From Acidimicrobiales bacterium (GTDB lineage Bacteria > Actinomycetota > Acidimicrobiia > Acidimicrobiales > RAAP-2), in assembly GCA_025362585.1 (NCBI GenBank), contig JANYFR010000020.1:1-64000 (forward strand): 64,000 bases of DNA, written 5' to 3'. The notes under the pieces are model-generated. The model worked only from the letters and a program-made list of their open reading frames with translations, ran no database searches and was not told the origin of the DNA. Numbering within the stretch: the first letter of the stretch is position 1; every line of letters starts with the position of its first letter. This document shows, piece by piece, positions 17,574-26,360 of the stretch. A program made the translations under genes and the position numbers.

Positions 17574-19126
17574 AGCGGGACGTTGCCGTGCTTGCGCTTG
17601 GGCAGGTCTTCGCGCTTGGCGCGTAGTAAGTCGAGTGACCGACTGAGGACTTGGCGCGTCTCGGCCGGATCGATGACGTCATCGATGAATCCACGCTCGG
17701 CCGCGACGTAGGGGTTGGAGTAGCGCCGCGCGTAGTCCTCGACGAGCGTGGCGCGCAGCGCCTCGGGGTCGTCGGACTCGACGAGGTCACGTCGATGCAC
17801 GATCTCCACGGCTCCCGACGCGCCCATGACCGCCAGTTCGGCGGTCGGCCACGCGTACGCGAGGTCGGCGCCGATGGACTTCGAGTTCATCACCACGTAC
17901 GCGCCGCCGTAGGCCTTACGGGTGATCACGCAGATCCGGGGCACGGTCGCCTCGCAGAACGCGTAGAGCAGCTTCGCGCCGTGGCGGATGATCCCGCCGT
18001 ACTCTTGGTCGGTACCGGGCATGAAGCCCGGCACGTCGACGAAGGTGACAATCGGGACGTTAAAGGCGTCACAGGTGCGCACGAATCGGGCGGCCTTCTC
18101 GGCCGAATCGATGTCGAGCACGCCCGCGAGGACCTGGGGCTGGTTGGCCACAATCCCGATGGTGTGACCGTCGACGCGCGCGAAGCCGCAGGTAATCTGC
18201 TGGGCGTAGGTCGCGTGCACCTCCATGTAATCGCCGCCGTCCACGACCGACGTGATGACCTTCTTCATGTCGTAGGGCTGGTTCGCTGACTCGGGCAGAA
18301 TCTCGCGCAAGTTCTCGCAGAGGCGGTTCGGACTGTCGCCGGACATGATGCGCGGCGGCTCCTCCATGTTGTTCGACGGCAGGAACGAGAGCAGGTAGCG
18401 CACCTCGTCGAGCACACTCTTCTCGTCGGGCAACACAAAGTTCGCCACGCCCGACTTGGTCGCGTGGGTCTGGGCTCCGCCGAGCTCCTCGAGGGTCACG
18501 TCCTCGCCGGTCACGGCCTTCACCACGTCCGGGCCGGTGATGAACATGTGGCTCGTGTCCTTCACCATGAAGATGAAGTCGGTCAGCGCCGGCGAGTACA
18601 CCGCGCCCCCGGCGCAGGCACCCAGAATGACCGAGAGCTGCGGGACGACGCCGGACGCGCGGGCGTTGCGCCGAAAGATCCCACCGTAGGCGTGCAGCGC
18701 CGCGACCCCCTCTTGGATCCGGGCGCCGGCCCCGTCGTTCAGCCCCACGATTGGCAGTCCCATGGTCGTCGCGAGGTCCATGATCTTTTGAATCTTCTCG
18801 CCGTGGGTCTCGCCGAGCGCTCCCCCAAAGACGGTGAAGTCCTGGGAGAAGACGCAGACCTTACGGCCGTCGATCGTGCCAAAGCCGGTAATCACGCCGT
18901 CGGTGTAGGGACGCGACTCCTCGAGGCCCATGCCGGTGGCGACGTGGCGGTTCAGCATGTCGAGCTCTTGGAACGACTCCTCGTCCATCAGGTACTCGAT
19001 GCGCTCGCGCGCCGTCATCTTGCCCTTGGCGTGGTGGCGCTCGATTGCCTTGGGGCCTCCGGCGAGGCGGGCCTCGGCCTTGCGAGCGGCGAGTTCAGCG
19101 AGGCCATCGGCCATGGAGTGGTCCAT
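17570..19126 (-). CDS. pccB: Propionyl-CoA carboxylase beta subunit (carboxyltransferase)
   Basis: A 518-residue carboxyltransferase that moves CO2 from biotin to propionyl-CoA, yielding methylmalonyl-CoA. Family blocks include KGKMTARERIEYLMDEESF, SQDFTVFGGALGE, GLNDGAGARIQEGV and GGAYVVMNSKSIGADLAYAW (oxyanion-hole glycines), ending KHGNVPL as in AccD5/PccB. ATG at 19126 was chosen because the longer frame has no homology. No biotin carboxylase alpha subunit is in the window, so it must be encoded elsewhere. In the ethylmalonyl-CoA pathway it handles propionyl-CoA released by the lyase. Confidence 0.93.
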   Translation of the reverse strand: MDHSMADGLAELAARKAEARLAGGPKAIERHHAKGKMTARERIEYLMDEESFQELDMLNRHVATGMGLEESRPYTDGVITGFGTIDGRKVCVFSQDFTVFGGALGETHGEKIQKIMDLATTMGLPIVGLNDGAGARIQEGVAALHAYGGIFRRNARASGVVPQLSVILGACAGGAVYSPALTDFIFMVKDTSHMFITGPDVVKAVTGEDVTLEELGGAQTHATKSGVANFVLPDEKSVLDEVRYLLSFLPSNNMEEPPRIMSGDSPNRLCENLREILPESANQPYDMKKVITSVVDGGDYMEVHATYAQQITCGFARVDGHTIGIVANQPQVLAGVLDIDSAEKAARFVRTCDAFNVPIVTFVDVPGFMPGTDQEYGGIIRHGAKLLYAFCEATVPRICVITRKAYGGAYVVMNSKSIGADLAYAWPTAELAVMGASGAVEIVHRRDLVESDDPEALRATLVEDYARRYSNPYVAAERGFIDDVIDPAETRQVLSRSLDLLRAKREDLPKRKHGNVPL

Positions 19127-19256
19127 AAGTGGCAAGGCTACCCAACTGCGACGACAGTGACGAGGGTCGGGTACGGACGCACCTCGGCGATCGCACGGAG
19201 CATTCGTTGCCGCCCACACGGCGGGCAGCCGAGGCGACCGTCGCCCCGCGGTGTCG

Positions 19257-19673
19257 TCACCGGTGAGGATCCTCCACGAGTTCGATCAAGGTGCCAAACG
19301 AGGCCTTCGGGTGGACGAACGCGACGATCGTTCCACGCGAACCGGGCCGGGGTGTTTGATCGATGACGCGTGCACCGCTCGCCTTCACGGCCGCCAGGGC
19401 GACGGCGCAGTCGTCCACGCGATAGGCGACGTGGTGCAGGCCCTCACCGCGCTGCTCGAGATACTTCGCGACCGGCGAGTCGTCACGCGTGGGCGTGAGA
19501 AGTTGGACGTAGGACTCGGCGACTCGCAGCAGCGCCTCGTCGACGCCATCGGACTCGACCACCTCGCGGTGCACGACCGTGGCGCCCAAGACCTCGGCGT
19601 ACCAGGCAATCGCCGCGTCGAGGTCGCGTACGGCAATGGCGACGTGGTCAATCTCGGTGAGCAGTGACGCCAT
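19257..19673 (-). CDS. epi: Methylmalonyl-/ethylmalonyl-CoA epimerase
   Basis: A 138-residue vicinal-oxygen-chelate protein that switches the 2S and 2R forms of methylmalonyl-CoA and ethylmalonyl-CoA. Metal ligands are visible at TEIDHVAIAV (His), QRGEGLHHVAYRV (His) and TLIELVEDP (Glu). ATG at 19673 begins three bases after the Ccr stop, so the two are translationally linked. That tight link suggests it acts on the (2S)-ethylmalonyl-CoA that Ccr makes before Ecm can use it. Confidence 0.92.
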   Translation of the reverse strand: MASLLTEIDHVAIAVRDLDAAIAWYAEVLGATVVHREVVESDGVDEALLRVAESYVQLLTPTRDDSPVAKYLEQRGEGLHHVAYRVDDCAVALAAVKASGARVIDQTPRPGSRGTIVAFVHPKASFGTLIELVEDPHR

Positions 19674-19675
19674 TG

Positions 19676-21019
19676 CTATCTCGCGTCGTGACGTCGAAAG
19701 ATGCTGAGGCGATCTTCGCCCACGCGCGCACGAAGTTCGGGGTCCGAGATACCTAGTCCTTGGGCGGGTGCGACGCAGAGAATGCCAATCTTTCCCTCGT
19801 GACGGTTGTGCTGCACCTCGTACGCCGCCTCGCCCGTCTCCTCGAGGGGAAAGACCGCCGAGAGCGGTGGCACGACCTTGCCGTCGACAATGGTCTGGTT
19901 CGCCGCCCACGCTTCGCGGTAGTTCGAGAAGTGCGAGCCCTTGATCGTCTTGAGCTTCATCCAGAGGTGTCGATTGTCGTACTCGATCATGTAGCCACTC
20001 GTCGCCGCGCAGGTCACGATTGTGCCGCCGCGCTTGGCCACGAACACGCTCGCCCCCATCGTCGTTCGACCAGGGTGCTCGAAGACAATGTCGGGATCGT
20101 CGCCCACGAGGGCGCGGATGTCCTTGCCGAGCCGTCGCCATTCGCTCTCGTCCTGGGTGTGGCCGTCCTTCCAGAACCGGTAATCCTTCTCCGCGCGGTT
20201 GATGACGTGGCGACATCCGAGTTCGTGCAGGGTCTCGACCTTGTCCTGGCTCGACACCACGCCAATTGGCGTGGCGCCCGAGTTGAGTACGTGCTGGACG
20301 GCGAACGATCCAATGCCGCCCGAGGCGCCCCAGATGAGCACCTTGTCACCCTGGGTGACCGGCGCACCGTTGCGCGAGACGAGCATGCGGTAGGCCGTCG
20401 AGTTGCACAGAGCGTTGACGGCGGCCTCCTCCCAGGTGAGGTGGGCGGGCTTGGGCATCAACTGGTTCGCCTTGGCCACGCAGATGTCGGCCAGTCCGCC
20501 GAAATTGGTTTCGAACCCCCAGATCCGCTGGTTGCCCGCCATCATCGAGTCCTCGTGGCTGCTCGGGTCCTGGTCGTCAACGTAGTTGCAGTGGACGGTG
20601 ACCTCGTCGCCCACGCTCCAGTTGCGCACCTCGGAACCGGCGCGCAGCACGACGCCCGCGGCGTCGGAGCCGATCACGTGATAGTCGAGCGCGTGGCGCC
20701 GACCCCAGAATGACTCCTTCGCCAACCGATCGAGGAAGCCGAAGGTCGACAACGGCTCGAAGATGCTCGTCCACACGCTGTTGAAGTTGATCGACGAGGC
20801 CATCACCGCGATGAAGACTTCGTCGGGCGCGAGTTCGGGGAGTGCCACCTCGTCGACGTGCAGGCTTCGTCGAGGGTCCTTGTCCTCGCTCGCGAGGCCG
20901 GCGAACATCTCCTGCTCGTCGCGGCGCACGAAGACCGCTCGCGTGGTCGCCGGCAGCGCGGTCGACGCGAGCGTCGCCCCCGAGGCACCGGCCAGTACCG
21001 CTTCGAGAATCTCACTCAT
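19676..21019 (-). CDS. ccrA: Crotonyl-CoA carboxylase/reductase
   Basis: A 447-residue medium-chain reductase that reduces and carboxylates crotonyl-CoA to (2S)-ethylmalonyl-CoA using NADPH and CO2; it is the signature enzyme of the ethylmalonyl-CoA pathway. Typical segments are SSINFNSVWTSIFEP, WGFETNFGGLADICV, VLIWGASGGIGSFAVQ (NADPH loop) and NRHLWMKLKTIKGSHF. The four residues known to hold CO2 in the Kitasatospora enzyme, Asn, Phe, Glu and His, all appear in these blocks, so carboxylation should be intact. ATG at 21019 was chosen over a 24-codon upstream extension without homology. Confidence 0.95.
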   Translation of the reverse strand: MSEILEAVLAGASGATLASTALPATTRAVFVRRDEQEMFAGLASEDKDPRRSLHVDEVALPELAPDEVFIAVMASSINFNSVWTSIFEPLSTFGFLDRLAKESFWGRRHALDYHVIGSDAAGVVLRAGSEVRNWSVGDEVTVHCNYVDDQDPSSHEDSMMAGNQRIWGFETNFGGLADICVAKANQLMPKPAHLTWEEAAVNALCNSTAYRMLVSRNGAPVTQGDKVLIWGASGGIGSFAVQHVLNSGATPIGVVSSQDKVETLHELGCRHVINRAEKDYRFWKDGHTQDESEWRRLGKDIRALVGDDPDIVFEHPGRTTMGASVFVAKRGGTIVTCAATSGYMIEYDNRHLWMKLKTIKGSHFSNYREAWAANQTIVDGKVVPPLSAVFPLEETGEAAYEVQHNRHEGKIGILCVAPAQGLGISDPELRARVGEDRLSIFRRHDAR

Positions 21020-21154
21020 CTGGGCGAGGTTACAACCCACGTCGCTGGACGTGATTCGGTCGGTTCCGGCGAAGTGCGTCGGTGATTCCAAGGCTCTTTC
21101 GTGACGGAACGTCTATCGTGGCAACTGGTTGGCGTATTCCACGAAGGAGCCGAG

Positions 21155-22333
21155 ATGTCACGCAGCGTTATTGTCGCCGGCAGTCGCACGGCTATTGGCA
21201 AGCTCTCGGGGGCCTTTGCGACACTCAGCGCGCAGGAACTGGGCGGCGCGGCGATCAAGGCGGTCCTCGAACGCGCCGGCGTCGACCCCGCCACCGTCGA
21301 CGTGGTCTTGATGGGCCAGGTCGTCCAAGCGGGCCAGGGCCAGATCACCGCTCGACAGGCCGCGGTCAAGGGCGGCATTCCGATGACCGTGAACGCGACG
21401 ACGATCAACAAGGTCTGCCTCTCGGGCTTGCAGACGATCTACCTGGCCGACCTCATGATTCGCGCGGGCGAGGCCGACGTCATCATCGCCGGCGGAATGG
21501 AGTCGATGACCAACGCCCCGTACCTGCTACCCGGCGCGCGCGCCGGCTACCGGATCGGCGACCAGACCGTCGTCGACTCGATGATGTTCGACGGGCTGAC
21601 CTGCGCCTTCGACCGCTGCGCGATGGGTCTCGCGACCGAGCGCTACAACGCCGGGCGCATCACGCGGGCCCGGCAGGACGAGTTCGCCGCGCGCAGCCAC
21701 CAGCTGGCCGGCGCGGCGATCGCCTCGGGGAAGTTTGCCGAAGAAATCACCCCGGTGGCGGTGCCCCAGCGCAAGGGAGACCCGCTGATGATTGACGTCG
21801 ACGAGGGCGTGCGCGCCGAGACGACCTCCGAGTCACTCGGACGGCTCCGCGGCGCCTTCGAAAAGGACGGGACGATTACCGCGGGCAACGCCTCGCAGAT
21901 CTCCGACGGTGGGGCGGCCGTCCTCGTGATGTCGCTCGCGCGGGCCGAACAGTTGGGACTGTCACCGATCGGCGAGCTCATCGGGTACGGCCAGGTCGCC
22001 GGTCCCGACGCCTCGCTCCTCACCCAACCCGCGCGCGCCATTGCCCTGGCGGCGAAGAAGGCCGGCCTCGACGTGAAGGGCCTCGACCTGTTCGAGATCA
22101 ACGAGGCCTTCGCCGCGGTCGGTCTCGCCTCGGCCGACGAACTCGGCATCGACGAGGAGAAGATCAACGTCAACGGTGGCGCGATCGCCCTCGGCCACCC
22201 CATCGGGATGTCGGGTACGCGCATCGCGCTCAGCGCGCTGCTCGAGCTGCGCCGGCGCGGTGGCGGGGTCGCGGCGGTGGCGCTCTGTGGTGGTGGCGGG
22301 CAGGGCGACGCCGCCATCCTGCGGTCCCTCTAG
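21155..22333 (+). CDS. phaA: Acetyl-CoA C-acetyltransferase (thiolase)
   Basis: A 392-residue thiolase that condenses two acetyl-CoA to acetoacetyl-CoA. The catalytic cysteine is in TTINKVCLSGLQTIYLA, the His in NVNGGAIALGHPIGMSG, and the second Cys in ALCGGGGQGDA. A strong ribosome site (AAGGAG) precedes ATG 21155. It is transcribed away from ccrA across a 135-bp shared promoter region, supplying the first step of the route that ends in Ccr and Ecm. A role in polyhydroxybutyrate synthesis is possible, but no phaB or phaC gene is seen here. Confidence 0.95.
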   Translation: MSRSVIVAGSRTAIGKLSGAFATLSAQELGGAAIKAVLERAGVDPATVDVVLMGQVVQAGQGQITARQAAVKGGIPMTVNATTINKVCLSGLQTIYLADLMIRAGEADVIIAGGMESMTNAPYLLPGARAGYRIGDQTVVDSMMFDGLTCAFDRCAMGLATERYNAGRITRARQDEFAARSHQLAGAAIASGKFAEEITPVAVPQRKGDPLMIDVDEGVRAETTSESLGRLRGAFEKDGTITAGNASQISDGGAAVLVMSLARAEQLGLSPIGELIGYGQVAGPDASLLTQPARAIALAAKKAGLDVKGLDLFEINEAFAAVGLASADELGIDEEKINVNGGAIALGHPIGMSGTRIALSALLELRRRGGGVAAVALCGGGGQGDAAILRSL

Positions 22334-22845
22334 TTCGGCACGTAGCTCGCGACAACGTCGTAGCGCTGGAGTCCGATCGTTCGGTCGTCGGGCAGTTCGA
22401 GCACGAAGGCGCCCCCCAAGGGGTAACGGTCACCGCGCAGAATCTTGGGCAGCTTCGTCGCGAGGCGCAGCATGAACTCGTGCACGGTGGGACTGTGCGC
22501 GACGACCAACAGCGACGTCGTCACCGGATCGACCGCCGCGAGTTCGACAAGGAGGTCCTCGGCGGTGACGTCACGGCGTCCGTTGTAGATACCGTCACTG
22601 AATTCAACTCGTCCGGCGAAAGCGGTCCCCTCGAAGGCGCGGGTGAAGGTCTCGCGGGTCCGCGCGGCGGCGCTGACGAGGGCGGTCGTTGGACCGAACC
22701 GACCGAGTTCGTCGGGGTCCCTCGCCCACCGACGCAGTCGCGCGCACTCGTCGTGGCCGCGCGCGGCCAGCACCCGCTCGACGTCGGGCGCGCCGGGCGC
22801 GCCGGGCACCGCTTTGGCGTGGCGAACGACGGTCAAATAGCGCAC
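22330..22845 (-). CDS. SixA-like phosphohistidine phosphatase (histidine phosphatase family)
   Basis: A 171-residue histidine phosphatase-fold protein. The phosphate pocket shows RHAKA at the N-terminus (catalytic His), an Arg in AARTRETF, and the second His in VVAHSPTVHEFM. This short form resembles SixA, which dephosphorylates phosphohistidine on signalling proteins. The substrate here is not known. It converges with phaA with a 4-bp overlap and is divergent from uppP. Confidence 0.82.
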   Translation of the reverse strand: MRYLTVVRHAKAVPGAPGAPDVERVLAARGHDECARLRRWARDPDELGRFGPTTALVSAAARTRETFTRAFEGTAFAGRVEFSDGIYNGRRDVTAEDLLVELAAVDPVTTSLLVVAHSPTVHEFMLRLATKLPKILRGDRYPLGGAFVLELPDDRTIGLQRYDVVASYVPN

Positions 22846-22906
22846 GACCCGATTCTGGTCGATGCCGACGTCGTGAGGCGACCGCCCGGTTGGTTAGCGT
22901 TGTGGG

Positions 22907-23806
22907 ATGCACGCCTCGATCACCTACTGGCAGGCCATCATCATGGGCCTTACCCAGGGAGCCACCGAACTCTTTCCGATTTCGAGTCTCGGACACTCGG
23001 TGCTGCTGCCGGCCCTGTTTGGCTGGCACAACCTCGTGAACTCCCAGAACCGCTCCGAGTCCTTCTTCCTCGCCTTCATCGTGGGACTCCACGTGGGCAC
23101 CGCCGTTGGCCTCATCATGTACTACTGGCGAACCTGGGCCGCCCTCTTTCGCGGGATGTGGCTCCAACTCACGCGCGTCGGAGAACGGGGGATGGCGTCA
23201 CTCTGGCACCTGGGCGACCCCGAGATGGACCCGAACTATCGACTGCTCGTCGTCCTCGCCGTGGCCACCGTGCCCGTCGGGATCGTCGGGCTGGCGCTCG
23301 AGCACAAGTTGCGAGTGCTCTTCGCCAATCCCCTCGCCGCCGCGATCTTTCTGAGCATCAACGGGGTCATCCTGCTCGTCGGTGAGTACCTGCGTCGCTC
23401 GCGGGGCCGCCACGTTGCCTACGGCCACCTCGAGACGATGACCCTCGGGACCGCGCTCGCGATTGGCTCGTCCCAGATCCTGGCACTCTTCGCGGGCATC
23501 TCGCGCAGTGGTTCCACCATGGTCGCGGGTCTGATGACGGGACTCGACCACGAGGAGTCGGCCAACTTCGCGTTCCTCCTCGCGACACCCGTTATCTTGC
23601 TCGCCGGCCTCTACAAGTTGCCCGACCTGCTGGGTCCCCTCGGCAACGGCGTGCGCCTCCAAACGGTCGTCGGTGCACTTTGTGCGATGGTGACCGCCCT
23701 CGTGTCGGTGCGGTTCCTCACGAAGTGGTTCACCACCAAGACACTGATTCCCTTCGGGATCTACAGCTTGGTGGCGGGCCTCGCCTGCGTCGTGCGCTTC
23801 GCCTAA
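22907..23806 (+). CDS. uppP: Undecaprenyl-diphosphatase (UppP/BacA)
   Basis: A 299-residue multi-pass membrane enzyme that recycles undecaprenyl diphosphate to the monophosphate carrier used in cell-wall and glycan synthesis. The two catalytic regions are visible: GATELFPISSLGHSVLLP (Glu-rich loop with PISS-x-GH) and LFAGISRSGSTMVAG (SRSG loop). Length is slightly above the E. coli enzyme. Bacitracin sensitivity is usually affected by such genes. ATG 22907 gives the family start ITYWQAIIMGLTQG. Confidence 0.93.
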   Translation: MHASITYWQAIIMGLTQGATELFPISSLGHSVLLPALFGWHNLVNSQNRSESFFLAFIVGLHVGTAVGLIMYYWRTWAALFRGMWLQLTRVGERGMASLWHLGDPEMDPNYRLLVVLAVATVPVGIVGLALEHKLRVLFANPLAAAIFLSINGVILLVGEYLRRSRGRHVAYGHLETMTLGTALAIGSSQILALFAGISRSGSTMVAGLMTGLDHEESANFAFLLATPVILLAGLYKLPDLLGPLGNGVRLQTVVGALCAMVTALVSVRFLTKWFTTKTLIPFGIYSLVAGLACVVRFA

Positions 23807-24405
23807 TCGCTAAGAATTCGCCGGCCGTCAATCGCTCGACCGAGGGTGAGATCGTCGGCGAACTCGAGGTCACCACCGACCGGTAGTCCGCTCGCCGGTT
23901 GGGAGACCACCAGGCCGGGGACCTGCAGTAGTCGACTGAGGTACATCGCGGTCGCGTCACCCTCGACGTTCGAGTTGAAACAGAGGATGACTTCCTTCAC
24001 CGGACCGTGGAGGCGCTGGACCAACTCCTGGATCCGCAGGCGGTCCGGTGTCACGCCCTCGAGCGGATTGAGCACCCCGTGCAACACGTGATAGGTGCCG
24101 TGAAAGGCACCCGACCGCTCGACCGCCACGACGTCCGGCGGGTTTTCGACCACGCAGATCACCGTCTGGTCCCGCCGATCGTCGAAGCAGATCGGGCAGA
24201 GCCCCCCGCTCTCGGCAATGTTGCAACAACGCTCGCAGAACGACAGTTTCGTCTTCATCTCGTCGAGGGACTGCGCCAGTCGCGCGACGTCCTCGTTCGG
24301 CTGGCGCATCAGCCAGAAGGCAATGCGCTGGGCCGATTTCGGTCCGACCCCGGGGAACCGACCCAATTCGTCAACCACCGCTTGCAGGGCCGGCGGATAG
24401 GTCAC
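23803..24405 (-). CDS. recR: Recombination protein RecR
   Basis: A 200-residue RecR that works with RecF and RecO to load RecA at single-strand gaps. The order is helix-hairpin-helix (GRFPGVGPKSAQRIAFW), a C4 zinc finger (SFCERCCNIAESGGLCPICFD in pieces), and a Toprim domain with VVENPPDVVAVE and NSNVEGDATAMYL, closing with the C-terminal Walker-like end. GTG 24405 overlaps the dnaX stop by 4 bp, so RecR is made from the dnaX message. Confidence 0.96.
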   Translation of the reverse strand: MTYPPALQAVVDELGRFPGVGPKSAQRIAFWLMRQPNEDVARLAQSLDEMKTKLSFCERCCNIAESGGLCPICFDDRRDQTVICVVENPPDVVAVERSGAFHGTYHVLHGVLNPLEGVTPDRLRIQELVQRLHGPVKEVILCFNSNVEGDATAMYLSRLLQVPGLVVSQPASGLPVGGDLEFADDLTLGRAIDGRRILSD

Positions 24406-26114
24406 GGGATCTCCTTGGCGCCGGGAAAGGCCTCCGTGATGAGGTGTCCCGCCGCCGATTGGACGACAATCGAGGACTCGTCGGGTGAGTAGGTCTCCTC
24501 CGGGGGCACCGACGCGCGTCGCGAGGTCGCCGGCGCCGGCGCCGGCCCGTCGCTCGAGAGCGCCAGGTCGACCGTCCAGACGATCTGCAACGGACCCTTG
24601 AATTCGTGCTCCATCGCGCTGCGCAGACCTTGCGCGATCAGTGCAGTGTTCTGGCGCATCTCCTCGCTCGGTAGCGCGATCGTCAGTCGCTGCCCGTCGA
24701 GGGCACGGACGCTCGCAGCCTTCAAGAGGAGCTGGGCGGCCCGCGACGTGCGCGGCACGACGTGCTGGACGAACCGCTCACGGACGTCCTCGAAGTCGAG
24801 CCCGGCACCACGCTCGGTCGTGAGCGCCGGGGTGACGGGCCGCGCCTCGACGTCGGGCGGCCCATCGGGGGTCACCTCGGTCGCTGGTTCGAGCGCCCCC
24901 TTCATCGTCGTGGGCGCGGGCGTCGACGTCGTCGAACCAATCGGTCGCAGGACGGCCGGTGTCGGGGCGCTCACGAGTGGTGGCGACCGCAGCCCGTCGC
25001 GCTCGAGACGGGTCATCCGCTCGTCGAGCGCCTCGAGGGTGGCGTCGAGCTCGGGTCTCACGAGCCGGACCAGTGCGACCTCGAGCATCACAATCTTCTC
25101 GGGCGCGCTCTTCATCTCTCGCATTGCGCGCCCAACGGTCTCGAGAATCCGTACTGTGCGGGGAAGGCCCAGCTCCGAGCCCCACGCCACCAGTCGATCG
25201 CGATCGGCGTCGACGGCGTCGGCGACCTCGGGGGCGACTTGGAGCAGGAAGACCTGGCGGACCTCGGCGGCGAAACTCTCGGCGAGCTGCTCGGGGTCCC
25301 AGCCCTCGCGGGACAGTACGGCGAGTGACTTCAGCGCTTTTGCCGCGTCGGCCTGCACGAGCGCCTGAAAGAGGCCGTCGAACTCGGGCTGCGCTTCGGC
25401 GATCGAACCGGTCGCGATGAGCTGGTCGAGGGCGCTCAGGGCGTCGCGGGCGGAGCCTCGCCCGAGGCGCACCGCCGCGTCGATGGTGGCCTCGTCGACA
25501 GTGAGTCCGGCCGCCCCCTGCACGTCGTGCAGTAGTGAGCTGAGCGTCTCGCCGCCGATAAGGCGAAACTCCAAGTGCTGCGTGCGGCTGCGGATCGTCG
25601 GGGGCACCTTATGGGGGTCGGTGGTCGCCAGCACGAAGATGACGTGCGCGGGCGGCTCCTCGAGGGTCTTCAGCAGAGCGGCCGACGCGGCCTTGGAGAG
25701 TTGGTGGACCTCGTCGAAGATATAGACCTTCCAACTCCCGGGCGTCCCGTGCCACGCCCCAGCCGTAATCTCACGGATATCGTCGACGCCATTGTTGGAG
25801 GCCGCGTCGAGTTCGATGACGTCAAGCGACGAACCCTTGGTGATCGCCACGCAGCTCGCGCACGTGTTGCAGGCGTCGCCCTCCACGGCATTCTCGCAGT
25901 TGAGGGCCTTGGCGAGGATGCGCGCCGCGGTCGTCTTGCCGGTGCCGCGAGGGCCTGAGAAGAGGTAGGCGTGACTGACCCGGTCGTTCTTTACCGCCCC
26001 CTGCAGGGCCCGCACCACGTGGTCCTGGCCCCGTAGTTCGGCGAAGCGCCCCGGACGGAACCGACGGTAGAGCGACGTCACGCCGTCGATCGAGGTCGGG
26101 GTGGTGTCGGCCAT
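24402..26114 (-). CDS. dnaX: DNA polymerase III subunits gamma and tau
   Basis: A 570-residue clamp-loader ATPase. Walker A is GPRGTGKTTAARILA, the zinc cysteines are in NCENAVEGDACNTCASC, Walker B is VYIFDEVHQLS, and the SRC box region is GRGSARDALSALDQ. The C-terminal half is a proline/threonine-rich linker plus a tau-type end that contacts the polymerase. ATG 26114 has no clear ribosome site; a TAGCAT box about 15 bp upstream could drive a leaderless message. I saw no obvious frameshift signal. The SRP RNA gene lies 30 bp upstream on the same strand. Confidence 0.94.
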   Translation of the reverse strand: MADTTPTSIDGVTSLYRRFRPGRFAELRGQDHVVRALQGAVKNDRVSHAYLFSGPRGTGKTTAARILAKALNCENAVEGDACNTCASCVAITKGSSLDVIELDAASNNGVDDIREITAGAWHGTPGSWKVYIFDEVHQLSKAASAALLKTLEEPPAHVIFVLATTDPHKVPPTIRSRTQHLEFRLIGGETLSSLLHDVQGAAGLTVDEATIDAAVRLGRGSARDALSALDQLIATGSIAEAQPEFDGLFQALVQADAAKALKSLAVLSREGWDPEQLAESFAAEVRQVFLLQVAPEVADAVDADRDRLVAWGSELGLPRTVRILETVGRAMREMKSAPEKIVMLEVALVRLVRPELDATLEALDERMTRLERDGLRSPPLVSAPTPAVLRPIGSTTSTPAPTTMKGALEPATEVTPDGPPDVEARPVTPALTTERGAGLDFEDVRERFVQHVVPRTSRAAQLLLKAASVRALDGQRLTIALPSEEMRQNTALIAQGLRSAMEHEFKGPLQIVWTVDLALSSDGPAPAPATSRRASVPPEETYSPDESSIVVQSAAGHLITEAFPGAKEIP

Positions 26115-26143
26115 GCACCGATGCTAACGGGGGGGTGCGAGAG

Positions 26144-26275
26144 GCCGAGGTCCACAGCGATGGCCAGGCGATCCGTGGCACCCGGCACGATTCGCTGAGA
26201 GCTGCTGGCTTCCACCCCTGACTCGGTTCACGAACGGCCGTCGCACGGGACCCGACCACCGCTATGAACCTCGGC
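26144..26275 (-). ncRNA. ffs: Signal recognition particle RNA (4.5S type)
   Basis: The minus strand has the conserved SRP core: GTCAGG, a GGAA tetraloop at 26210-26213 closed by GGT/GCC, then AGCAGC, flanked by GTGAACC and GTGCCGGGTGCC, the same order as in Bacillus and E. coli SRP RNAs. Beyond the core the two arms 26254-26275 and 26144-26165 form a 22-bp helix without mismatches if the minus strand is transcribed. The RNA binds Ffh to target membrane proteins. Its ends are estimated from this helix; a location next to dnaX is common in actinobacteria. Confidence 0.85.
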
Positions 26276-26280
26276 GATGC

Positions 26281-26323
26281 CAAGGCTACCGGACCGACTC
26301 CTGGGGCGTCTCGGGTAGCCTTG
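26281..26323. repeat. Inverted repeat between SRP RNA and tRNA-Ser
   Basis: CAAGGCTACC at 26281-26290 and GGTAGCCTTG at 26314-26323 form a perfect 10-bp stem around a 23-base GC-rich loop. It lies between the divergently transcribed SRP RNA and tRNA-Ser genes, where a terminator would not be expected. It may be an extra 5' domain of the SRP transcript or a protein site. Confidence 0.6.
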
Positions 26324-26360
26324 CGAACCGGCACTCATTTGATGGTGAATGCTTCATTCG

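Noticed and set aside
19257-20216. A 319-residue epimerase fusion
   Set aside because: Residues before MASLLTEIDHV are antisense-frame text of ccrA; the ATG at 19673 lies immediately after the ccrA stop.
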